Of a DNA stretch of 64,000 nucleotides, positions 1 to 9,001 are shown in pieces. This DNA comes from Heterobasidion occidentale (lineage: Eukaryota; Basidiomycota; Agaricomycetes; Russulales; Bondarzewiaceae): assembly GCA_039111635.1 (NCBI GenBank), contig JBCAQO010000002.1, positions 1,674,001-1,738,000 on the forward strand, written 5' to 3'. The notes under the pieces were generated by a model. It saw only the letters and a list, made by a program, of their open reading frames with translations. It did not search any database and was not told the DNA's origin. A program made the position numbers and the translations under genes. Every line of letters begins with the position of its first letter. Position 1 is the first letter of the stretch.

Positions 1-126
1 CACACTTACCAATTGGAATAGACCAAGCGGAGTCATTATGATGAGGAAAGCTGAGAGGTTTCCCCTTGACAGAGCTTAAGTGGAGCAGCAGAATGTGGAT
101 TGACCAGCTGTGCCTAAGCCTATTAC
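1..126. mobile_element. Truncated, rearranged copy of the 1612-7875 repeat family
   Basis: Bases 5-30 match the left end of the larger repeat (1622-1648: cttaccaagtggaatagg and following, few mismatches). Bases about 66-121 match its right end (about 7792-7852: gagcttaagyggagcagcrg and following). Both ends therefore occur here within about 120 bp, separated by unrelated sequence, which suggests an internally deleted or rearranged member of the same family whose left tip lies just outside the window. Several mismatches to the 7.8-kb copy are C/T or G/A changes at CpG sites, as expected of decayed, formerly methylated repeat DNA. No coding capacity is visible. Confidence 0.5.
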
Positions 127-1611
127 AAACCCATCAAAGTCAGTATACTATTTGTCAATGTTTACTACCTCGGCCACAGCAGCCACTGCCAATAGAACCA
201 ATAGGTTGGTGTAGGTTGGTCCAGAGCTCCCCATTGTTGACCACACACACAGATTCTAATCTGTCCAAGTAGCTTCAATGCCAGTAAGTGATCCCAATAC
301 ATGATGCATATACAAAGTCATGGATTCAATCTCACTGATTGTCATCCCTCACTGACTGTAATATGTAAAGATACCCAGAGTCTATATTGTGCACCACACT
401 TTACTGTGCACCAAGCCTCCACTCGCCATTTCAAATGAGCCACCTACCAAGTATGTATTTATCTCTAAATCATTTCAAAAATTAACCTACAGACTACATA
501 GTGTAATCAATACCAGCCCCAATCCATCAGCCCTGAGCTAACTGCAGGTCAAAAGGCGGCATAGAGCGCCCACCCATTGCAATTGAGCACGTCCACTCCT
601 ACGTAGCTCGAGGTGAGGAAGTTCAGCATGCCAAGCACCGCGGGGAAGGTGTGTTTCAGCTCACGGGCAATGTAGGCATGCGCGGTGCCACACATTCATA
701 TGTGTTTGCTCCTCTTGGTTACTGATTTGATTATTCACTGTTTGTCAACTTGTACCAGCCAGATTTGTCCACCACAAAGAAGTCCCCATAAATGGGACTG
801 GTTTCAATACTTTACCACAGCAGACAATTGGCCTGTCTCTGGCAAGTACACACAACCACAACATCTAGTAAGTGCATCAGTTATACGCTCAAACACATGC
901 AACTAAAGCCAATCTGGTTCATTTGTTGAACCAACGACATACAGAGCACTTCCTCAACTCAATAATTGTTAAGATAGACCCCATCCTCATAAACCATTGA
1001 GCATACAATGTAAGTCACTCTTTAAGTTATATAAGCACCTTTTACTGATCAAACGATAGGTTCTAAAGGTGTTATTAGATCACAAAGTCAAGTGTTCTGT
1101 CAGGTGGAACGACTTTGACATGGTATGTATTGTTTTGTCATTTGTAGGCTATGCTCTCCATGGGCTTCATTGCAGAGGAGAGGAGCAGCTCCCATGTTGT
1201 GTATGTCCACCCTCATTGGGGAACTGCTGTTATTCACCAGGTGAGTCCAAATGTTCTTGTATATAAAACTAACTAATGTTTCATTGATATAGCCACACGT
1301 TAGCAAAATGGAGCATATGCTCTGCATTCAGTGCATGTCTCATTACTTCTATGTGTATTTACTAACTATTACTAACTCTATCTACTCTACCTAGCATTGG
1401 AAACATGCTCTGTGAGTTATTCGGATGGCACCTTGACCTTTTTGATATTCTCTAATCACATATTCTGTTTCTTTTTGATATTTTCTTGTTTTCCCAAATG
1501 TAAATACAGCAGACAGAATAATGTACTATTACTATATGATAAAAACACCGACAGAAAAGATGCAGAGAGAGGGAACTGGTGCACTCTACACGAGTGTGGT
1601 GCTACGATGGT
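127..1611. other. AT-rich repeat-derived DNA without recognisable gene
   Basis: About 1.5 kb with only short open frames on both strands, no recognisable protein motif, no tRNA fold and low CpG content. It lies between a truncated transposon copy and the left end of a TIR element, so it is most likely old transposon debris. I see no feature I can name. Confidence 0.4.
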
Positions 1612-1790
1612 TAGCCTTGTGCTTACCAAGTGGAATAGGCCAAGCGGGCTTTGAAAGGCCATAGCGCATTTTTGTCGGGGTCGTTACGGTGGGGCAAGCC
1701 AAGCTGGCTCTAATCCGCCTGGGCTCACTTGTTGCATTTTTGGCAGGGCGCGCCAAATGAGTAAATCAACTTAGCCAAATTTTTGTGATT
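1612..1790 (+). repeat. Left terminal inverted repeat of a non-autonomous DNA element
   Basis: The first 17 bases, tagccttgtgcttacca (1612-1628), are the reverse complement of 7859-7875 apart from one T/C difference at a CpG. A second block, about 1744-1774 (cgcgccaaatgagtaaatca and neighbours), is the inverted counterpart of about 7742-7778. The two copies therefore form long imperfect inverted repeats bounding 1612-7875. TA dinucleotides flank both tips and could be the target duplication, though that is weak. No transposase was found inside. Confidence 0.55.
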
Positions 1791-1939
1791 TGGATCCTCT
1801 CTGGCTTCTTCCTGCCTCCACACCCACTGCCTCTCTGTATAAACACAATTTTGGATCTCAACATGTGCCATCAAGATGGGAGTATAAATATAATTGATCA
1901 AATAAAAAAATCCTTTATTGCTCTTAATGTAAAAAATAA

Positions 1940-2020
1940 TGTTGCCCAAGGCAGGGATTAAACCAGAGGCACAAGCAACAACTATATGGAACTAAACCAT
2001 TAAGCCATTGCACTAACAAT
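1940..2020 (-). repeat. tRNA-derived SINE-like fragment (pol III A and B boxes)
   Basis: On the minus strand, 2007-1997 reads TGGCTTAATGG, an exact fit to the RNA polymerase III A-box consensus TRGYNNANNG. About 43 nt further on, 1964-1955 reads GGTTTAATCC, a B box in which the usual TCGA core has become TTAA. That A-to-B spacing is the one found in tRNA genes, and the segment between can form part of a tRNA-like arm, but the acceptor and anticodon stems are not good enough for a functional tRNA. The unit lies inside the larger TIR element, so it is read as a decayed tRNA-headed SINE; its tail would run toward about 1800. Confidence 0.45.
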
Positions 2021-2149
2021 AACAAAGGTCAGCAACTAAAATATAACTACATAGTATGTGTGACTGGGTTATGCTTCATGGTCTGCCTCTGACAACATTT
2101 CTGCATAAAATATTATCACTGTATTCATGCTGCATGACATTTGTTGGAT

Positions 2150-2154
2150 GATTC
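2150..2154. repeat. Target-site duplication (left) of the Copia element
   Basis: GATTC directly before the 5' LTR; the identical GATTC occurs at 7479-7483 directly after the 3' LTR. A 5-bp duplication is the normal integrase signature of LTR retrotransposons and fixes both element boundaries. Confidence 0.9.
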
Positions 2155-2515
2155 TGTTGAAGTTCTCGAGAGTATGATCTCCTCCCGCTTACTCATCCTT
2201 ATTTGGTATTTCTTCCTATTTAGTTTTCTACTGATTTCCTTATCTGTGATTTGGTACTGTGGACTTACTGTTATGTTTGCGACGCTCGGCACCCGCTCCC
2301 TCAGTCGTTTTTCCTCTACTACGAGTGCGACTGAGGTGAGCTTCTCTGTTACTTTACCTTACTTCACTCATACTAAAAGCCGTCCATAGTTCTCTCATTT
2401 TCGGTCTTACCGCTCCGCAGGTACTATCTCAATACAGTCGTTTTTCCTCTACTATGAGTGCGACTGAGTTCTCTCATTTTCGGTCTTACCGCTCCGCAGA
2501 TCCCACTCAACATCA
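2155..2515 (+). repeat. 5' LTR of the Copia element
   Basis: 361 bp, starting TGTTGAAG and ending CAACATCA. It contains an internal duplication: the module with gttctctcattttcggtctt occurs at about 2389-2420 and again at about 2468-2500, and the cagtcgtttttcctctac module at about 2302 and 2435. Against the 3' LTR there are seven substitutions, all at CpG positions (2260, 2295, 2382, 2386, 2402, 2439, 2482). Confidence 0.95.
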
Positions 2516-2530
2516 GGTTATGGGCCCTGA
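2516..2530 (+). promoter_or_regulatory. Primer-binding site, complementary to the initiator-tRNA anticodon arm
   Basis: Directly after the LTR the sequence reads GGTTATGGGCCC. Its reverse complement GGGCCCATAACC is the anticodon stem-loop of eukaryotic initiator tRNA-Met (CAT anticodon inside), not the 3' CCA end. That is the half-tRNA priming seen in Drosophila copia. The 12-base match right at the LTR edge is direct; use of a cleaved tRNA is inferred from the family. Confidence 0.8.
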
Positions 2531-2651
2531 CTGTGCTATCTAAACGAGACGAGCAACTAGACCATCGAGACTCAGTATCATCATTCAAACACACCAAGCC
2601 AATATCTGCTCGAGCCCCTAGAAAATTTTTACACCAGCAGAGAAACCCAGC

Positions 2652-3427
2652 ATGTCGACAGCATTATCCTCGTCCCTTGGAGTGTACATCCTCCCGGAGG
2701 CAGAGAGGCTTACCATGGCCAACTGGGCCGACTGGATGCCCCGAATCTATACCATATGCCAGGTACGCGGTCTTGAACCCTACCTCCTAGGCACCATCCT
2801 TCCCCCGCCTGTGCTGCCCACAAGCATAGTACCAGTACCTAGTCCTGCACCAGCCGCAGGAGCTCCTGCAACCGCAGGCATGGCAGCCGCAGCCGCGGAA
2901 ACGTCGCCAGCACCGACACCGACCCAGACACCGCCCTACAGTAGCCCGCCATCGACCCCGCCGCTCTCAGCATTTTTCCCCATCTCCTTACCAGCTGCGG
3001 TGTCTGCACCGATAACCTATGCCGCAACGGAGAGGGAATGGCAGGAGCGTGACACGCTTGCACACGCGCATATCATATTGAATGTAGCAGACATACCAGG
3101 CTCTGGGCTTGATGTCTCTGGGATAGCCGCAACTGCCTGGCGCTCCCTCCGCAACCGTTCAAGCTCCGGGACCCAATAGTTGTGCAGGACATGCGGATGC
3201 GCCTCGCGTCCACGTGGTACTTGGATGGCACACCTGTATCGGACCATTTCAAGAACCTCCGAATGCTGCGCGACACCGCCAATCGCGCCGGGGCCGGGAT
3301 CACAGAGCCGGAATTCTGCCAAACAGCATTGATGACATTCCCGGTTGATGGGATACTGGGCACGGTGGTGATGACATTGCTCACCTGCCAAGATTCCCTC
3401 GTCGCGGAATCTATCTTGTCCTCCTAA
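2652..3427 (+). pseudogene. Copia gag region with one frameshift and terminal stop
   Basis: The ATG at 2652 opens a 175-codon frame ending at 3179. The protein is proline/alanine rich in the middle and ends in a stretch typical of retrotransposon Gag (WQERDTLAHAHIILNVAD). The Gag pattern then continues in another frame (QDMRMRLASTWYLDGTPVSD..., from about 3182) up to the TAA at 3427, so one insertion or deletion near 3150-3180 split the gene. Gag would form the particle shell. The frame after 3182 is the same as that of pol, so apart from the lesions Gag-Pol looks like one long reading frame. Confidence 0.8.
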
Positions 3428-3466
3428 GAGGCACGGATCCGTGCGAGCGCACTCCGGCGTAGCACT

Positions 3467-6400
3467 ATGCAGGGAGCACCGGCCACACCCATGGCACCTG
3501 GCAGCATGGCGCTTGTTGCAACGGCACGACCTTGGTGCTCACACTGTGGGAAGCTGGGCCACCCGGCAGAAAAATGCTGGGCTGATGGGGGATTAGCTGA
3601 ACACAAGCGGCCTGACTGGTGGCCCCGGCGTCGGAACCGCGGCGGGAGCAGCAGTAACAACGAGACACACGACGCTGCCCTGGCCATCGGGCCGAACATT
3701 GCCTTCATTGCCCACACGGTCCATACGCCCGGTACCCTGGCTGTGTTGCCAACCTACAGTGACTCCGGAGCAACCAACCACTATTTCGCTGATAGGCGCG
3801 ACTTTGTGGTCTACGAGGCATTCCCGAAGCCGGAGACGGGCCGTGCAGCTGGTCCCTCAGGGTTCACTGTCGCAGGGAAGGGAGTTGTGGTGAAGGATAC
3901 TATGGTGGGGGGCCGACGAGTTACGCGCACGTTCTCCGCGCTGCATGCCCCAGATATGGGACAGAACCTGTTATCCACTCGTCAGTTCAACCGAGAGGGA
4001 TTCCAAATCATAACGGAAGGTGGCCGTACCATCATTCTGAACCCGACTGGTAGCCGGCTCTTTGAAAGCGACACCGCCAAGTCGGGGCTTTACAGTATCC
4101 CCCTCTACCGGCCACCACCCGAGGCCATTGTGCGTGCACGCCTTGATAGGGCCCGCACTGCCAACGAAGTCATTGCCCTGTCCGCATCGCAGAGCAAGGC
4201 CGCCGACTTACCGACTTGGCACCGACAACTCGGCCATATTGGTATGCAGGCAACAAAACGTACGGCACGTGCTGTTGACGGGATGGACTTGAAGCCTGGC
4301 GATGTTGCAGCCGTCTGCGAGGATTGCATGGTGGGACGACAGTTGCGACGCCCCTTTGATGAGCAAGTCCCACGTGAGACATCTGTCGGAGAGTGCCTAC
4401 ATGGGGACCTCATTGGCCCGATGCCCACTGCATCCCTCGGAGGCAAACGCTACGCGTTTGGCTTGCGGGATGGCTTCTCTGGATGGGGGGACATTGCATT
4501 CCTTGCCTCTAAAACTGCAGAGGAGACACTGGCTGCGGCGAAGCGCTTTGTGGCCTGGATCAGGACGCAGACTGGCCAACCGGTTCGTCACATCTGTACC
4601 GACAACGGAACGGAGTTCGTCAATGAGCTGTGGAAAACCTGGTGTGAGGACAAGGGGATCATACACGAGACTAGCACACCGTGCTCACCGGCTCAGAACG
4701 GGGTGTCGGAGCGGGGTAACCGCACCTGGGTGGAGCACGCGCGGTCCATGATGCACGATGGTGGCCTTCCAACCCAGTTGTGGGCCGAAGCCCTTGCTAC
4801 CGCGGTCTACATTGCGAACATCGTGCTGTCGTCTTGGAACCCTGCCTCTTCTGCTTGGGAGGTCATTTTTCACCGCCGGCCGCATGTTGAACATCTACGT
4901 GCCTATGGCTCTGTTGCCTACGCGAAGGTGCCGGACGAGCGCCGGACGAAGCTGGAAGGGAAGACAGTGCGTGCCGTCCTGGTTGGCTACCACGGCCGCA
5001 CATCCTACCGCTTGTACGAGCCGTCCGCTAGCCGGGTTTTCCTGTCGCGCGATGTCGTCTTTGACGAAGGGACTGGGCATTGGTCTCGTGAGCCCGTCAC
5101 CTCCGTTGAGGGGGAGAACTCGGACACCAACGGAGGTGAGGATGGAAGGAACAGAGAGGATATGGAGGTTGCGGGACAACAGGAGGCTGTCGACGTGGCG
5201 GGCGCCAATACAGGGTCCAAACTCGGACCCACAGGCCCAAATCGGGACCGGGATCTACCGGCCACAGCACCTAGGACGCCGCCGCGCCCCAACACCCCTC
5301 TGCTCGTAGTCCCTGATGCCCCACGACGGTCCTCCCGGCTCATGCAGCCGTCGCGTGCCCTCTTGGAGTCCCGCGAGTACAAATCACAAGAAGCGCGGGC
5401 CCACCTGCATGGTGACAAATGGGCGGATGACAACCCCTCGGCTGCCCACCTGGCCGACGACGATACTGACGACGCGCTGCTTGCAGGCTGTGAATCCTAC
5501 GACAGCCCTCTTGCCCTGGTTGCCGAATCCACGAATGGCCCACTCCCAAAGACTCTCAAGGAGGCCATGGAACACCCCGAGTTGTGGCAAGAGGCTGTAG
5601 AGAAGGAGCTTGTGAAGATGCGTGAGTTCCATGTCTAGGATGTTGTCCCGCTGCCAAAGGGGGCGGAACTGATGGACTACCGATGGGTATTCACTGAGAA
5701 GTTCGATGGGGATGGTAAAGTGGTCGGCCGTAAAGCCCGCCTCGTAGGAAAGGGGTACTCACAAAAATTCGGCGTCAACTTCTTGTGGACCTCCGCAGCG
5801 GTCGTTCGCTTGGAGACAGTCCGGACGGCACTTGCGCTGGCGGCAATTCTTGATCTGGAACTCTGGCAGGTTGACTTCGAGAGCGCTTTCCTCAACGCGC
5901 CAATTGATTCCGATATCTACATGCGACAGCTGAGCGGGTTTGAAGAGCCCGGGAGAGAGTCCTGGGTATGCTGCCTGAACAAAGCCATCTACGGGACGAA
6001 ACAGGGGGGGAACAATTGGTGGTTAGAACTCGATCGCGCGTACCAGCATATGGGTTACCAGAGGTTCTTTTCCGATTATTGCGCACGCTCGAAAACAACC
6101 GATGGGGAGCGAACGGTGACACTCACGCACACGGATGACACGCTGGGCCTCTCGACGAGCCCGGCCAAGGCAGTGCAAGCAAAGAGTGAGCTCGCAGACG
6201 CGTATCGGATCAAGGATATGGGTGGTACGAATGGGGAACCGGAACTGATCTTGGGCATCAAGATCGAGCGGGACCGTGCTGCGCGTACTATCCGCATCTC
6301 ACAGAGGGGATTCCTCCTCCGGATCCTTGAGCGCGCAGGCATGGCCGACTGCAGCATCGAATCCACACCATTACCGTCTGGAGGAGCCTACCGTCTGCTC

Positions 6401-7123
6401 TTCGAGACCATTGATGATGCGGAACGCCACGAGAGCTGCAACGAACCGTACCGGGAGATCCTGGGTGCCATAAACTACCTGGCGGTAGCCACCCGACCTG
6501 ATATCTCCTACGCCACGCAGGTCCTCGGCTCGTTTGCACACGCACCTGGTGCGCGTCACTGGCGCGCCCTCAAGCACTTGTGTCATTACCTCAAGGGGAC
6601 TGCGGACCACGGTATCACGTACTCCGGGAAGGGGGTGGACCTGTTTCCAGTCGGGTACTTTGATGCAAATTATGCTGTTGAGCTGAACCGCCGATCGTCC
6701 TCTGGCTGGGTGTTCATCCTTGCCGGCGCGCCTATCACTTGGAGCTCCAAGAAACAGCAGTCGGTCGCCATCTCCACCACGGAGGCCGAGTACGTCGCTG
6801 CCGCCAGCGCTGCGCAGATGGCGATTTGGCTCCGTATGCTGTTCCGTGAGCTGGAGGTCCCGATCACCGGCCCTACCTTGATGTATGGCGACAACCTCGG
6901 CACGAATATCTTGACGCGCGAGTACGTTAACCACTCGTGGGCAAAACACATAGATATCCGGTACCATTTCGTCCGGGAGCGGGTAGAACGGGGGGAGCTT
7001 GAAATCGAGCATGTCAGCTCGGTGAATAATCTGGCGGACCTACTGACGAAAGGGATTCCCCGGGACCACCACAGGGAACTGATGCTAGGTCTGGGTGTTA
7101 CGGAGATCAAGGGGGAGTGTTGA
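3467..7123 (+). pseudogene. Copia pol: zinc knuckle, protease, integrase, RT, RNase H (one in-frame TAG)
   Basis: Domains in order: CCHC knuckle CSHCGKLGHPAEKC (about 3541); aspartic protease DSGAT (about 3763); GAG-pre-integrase HRQLGHI (about 4220); integrase with Asp in HGDLIGP (about 4402), Asp in TDNGTEF (about 4600) and Glu in NGVSERG (about 4705); reverse transcriptase from about 5676 with KARLVGKGYSQ and the catalytic motif HTDDTLG (about 6130) in place of the usual YVDD; RNase H with YFDANYA and TEAEYVAAASA (about 6655-6810). The frame is open except for TAG 5636-5638, where related proteins carry Trp. The natural stop TGA (7121-7123) lies inside the first six bases of the 3' LTR. 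Confidence 0.9.
7104..7117 (+). promoter_or_regulatory. Polypurine tract of the Copia element
   Basis: Purine-rich GGAGATCAAGGGGGAG immediately 5' of the 3' LTR (TGTTGA at 7118). In this class of element the tract resists RNase H and primes plus-strand DNA synthesis. Confidence 0.8.
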
Positions 7124-7478
7124 AGTTCTCGAGAGTATGATCTCCTCCCGCTTACTCATCCTTATTTGGTATTTCTTCCTATTTAGTTTTCTACTGATTT
7201 CCTTATCTGTGATTTGGTACTGCGGACTTACTGTTATGTTTGCGACGCTCGGCACCCACTCCCTCAGTCGTTTTTCCTCTACTACGAGTGCGACTGAGGT
7301 GAGCTTCTCTGTTACTTTACCTTACTTCACTCATACTAAAAGCCATCCGTAGTTCTCTCATTTTTGGTCTTACCGCTCCGCAGGTACTATCTCAATACAG
7401 TTGTTTTTCCTCTACTATGAGTGCGACTGAGTTCTCTCATTTTCAGTCTTACCGCTCCGCAGATCCCACTCAACATCA
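7118..7478 (+). repeat. 3' LTR of the Copia element
   Basis: Same 361-bp length as the 5' LTR. Differences from it, all at CpG sites: 7223 C for T, 7258 A for G, 7345 A for G, 7349 G for A, 7365 T for C, 7402 T for C, 7445 A for G. It is followed by GATTC (7479-7483), the right target duplication. Confidence 0.95.
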
Positions 7479-7737
7479 GATTCTTTCAATAATTCATACT
7501 GAATTTGAAGCACACAGCTCACTTCAAATTGTGTGGCTGAGAATGATGATACAGAAGATGATGAGCTCAATTATGAAGATTTTGCAGACAATGGTGGAGA
7601 AGAAATTCATTCAGGTTAGTTCATATACACACAGTATGTATAGATTGTTAGAAGAGTACAGAATGGTACAGCTAGAATAGGGAGAGAGGAAGGGGAAAGG
7701 CAAGCCAAGGTGTTTGTGGCTGAAGAGAGCTCGAAAT
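7479..7737. other. Interior of the host TIR element, no gene
   Basis: After the right GATTC duplication the sequence resumes the element interrupted by Copia. One frame gives an acidic peptide (DDTEDDELNYEDFADNGG, about 7534-7600) that could be a transposase or host-gene fragment, but nothing longer survives. I do not recognise it. Confidence 0.35.
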
Positions 7738-7875
7738 TTCCCTAAGTCGATTTACACATTTGGCGGGCCCCGCCAAAACCGCGACCAGTGAGCCCTTGTC
7801 GGAGCTTAAGCGGAGCAGCGGAATTGGGAATGATCGGCTGTGTCCGAGCCTATACGATGGTAAGCACGAGGCTAG
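7738..7875 (+). repeat. Right terminal inverted repeat of the non-autonomous DNA element
   Basis: Inverted counterpart of 1612-1790: taagtcgatttacacatttg (about 7742) pairs with the left block near 1755-1774, and tggtaagcacgaggcta (7859-7875) with 1612-1628. Without the Copia insertion the element would be roughly 0.94 kb, consistent with a MITE or other non-autonomous element. The first host gene starts only about 70 bp after its end. Confidence 0.55.
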
Positions 7876-7947
7876 CGGGCGTGGGATGATTGATCACGTG
7901 CCCCGGGTCAGGAGTCGACAGGGAGAGACGAGACTACTGTTGCTGCT

Positions 7948-8901
7948 ATGTCTGCTACAAGCTTTCGGGCAGCCTCTGGACGTGTCCATCTTTTCAACCT
8001 CCACCCAGCTCAAGGCTCCCAGCACACAGTCAGTACACCTGTCATTGTCTTTCCAGCTGCTCTGATCGCTATTCCAGCAAAAACGCCTCGGTCGAGGTCG
8101 TAGTTCTGGGTTGGGAAAGACTTCCGGTCGCGGTCACAAGGGCCAGAAGGCACGGTCAGGAAATGGGAAACCAAAAGCAGGGTTTGAAGGTGGACAGACG
8201 CCTATCTCGAAACTGTTCCCGAAGCGCGGTTTCTTCAACCAGTGCGTGTACCGTGTCTTCGTCTGCCCTTCAGGTATTTGACTTCCCGGCGCTCTCTGGA
8301 TATGTTAGGAATGGAAGGACATACGCGCCAGTGAATTTGGACCGGATAGCGCATTGGATAGCGCAGGGACGACTCACGTCAAGTGCAGAGAATCCAATCA
8401 CCGCACGCGAGCTAGTAGCGAGTGGATGTGTCCACAATGTGCACGACGGCATCAAGCTATTGGGCGACGTATGTCACTCTTATAGATCGAAATGAGGGCT
8501 GAATTCATGATGTTTATTGTTTAGGGCGCCGAGCAACTAAAGGTCCCTGTACACATCATCCCGTCACGGGCTTCCAAGAGTGCAATCCAGGCAGTCGAGA
8601 AATTTGGCGGTTCTGTCTACTGCCAGTATTACAACCGCCTTTCGCTCTACGACTGCGTCAAAGGACGCGACGGCCGAACATCAGCTGCTCCTACACGTCG
8701 AGAAGACATCAGTACGTCCGGCTGTTTCTTCTCGCGCCTCTTGCTCAAACAGTTTCTTCCATAGTGTGGTACACCGACTGGAAGAACCGCGGTTATCTTT
8801 CACCCATGAGCATTACGAAGATGCCCTTCGTAGAGGAGCGTTGGAAAGAGTTGTCGAAGCAGCTCACAGCATTCCAGGCAGAGAAGTTTGAAAAGAAATA
8901 G
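7948..8901 (+). CDS. MRPL10: Mitochondrial large-subunit ribosomal protein uL15 (L15p/L10 family)
   Basis: Structural protein of the mitochondrial 54S ribosomal subunit. Exons 7948-8028, 8078-8241, 8309-8468, 8525-8711, 8765-8901; 242 residues. After a short leader ([20 protein letters not shown]) comes the uL15 signature [15 protein letters not shown], then [38 protein letters not shown] and [20 protein letters not shown], all in family order. The basic glycine-rich N-terminus is the part that threads into rRNA in uL15 proteins. The C-terminal extension ([11 protein letters not shown]..) is typical of mitochondrial forms. ATG 7948 is the only start that joins the leader to the GHKG block through a standard 49-nt intron. 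It begins only about 70 bp after transposon DNA, so its promoter is squeezed. Convergent with PRP38 (100 bp between stops). Confidence 0.93.
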
Positions 8902-9001
8902 CTCATACAATACATAAGTTTTTCTTTACCCTACGGCGACTGTTCAGCCTCCGTAAAGGTAGCCAGCAATTGATGATAGTGCTTCAATTGCATCCAAACG
9001 G

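Larger units (their letters stand above)
2155..7478 (+). mobile_element. Full-length Copia-type LTR retrotransposon, coding-defective
   Basis: 5324 bp bounded by two 361-bp LTRs (TGTTGA..CATCA) and a GATTC target duplication. After the 5' LTR comes a primer-binding site, then gag, zinc knuckle, aspartic protease, GAG-pre-integrase, integrase, reverse transcriptase and RNase H, the integrase-before-RT order that defines Ty1/copia (Pseudoviridae-like) elements. A purine tract ends directly at the 3' LTR. The element is structurally whole, but gag/pol is interrupted by a frameshift near 3150-3180, a TAA at 3425-3427 and a TAG at 5636-5638, so this copy should not make a full polyprotein. LTR identity (7 differences in 361) implies a recent insertion. 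It sits inside an older TIR element. Confidence 0.95.

Noticed and set aside
1940..2020. Functional tRNA gene on the minus strand
   Set aside because: A and B boxes are present, but acceptor and anticodon stems do not pair well and the B box is mutated; better read as a SINE fragment.
3150..3467. Programmed frameshift or readthrough between Copia gag and pol
   Set aside because: There is no recognisable slippery site or pseudoknot, and the lesions (one frameshift plus two separate stops, one in the middle of pol) look like decay.
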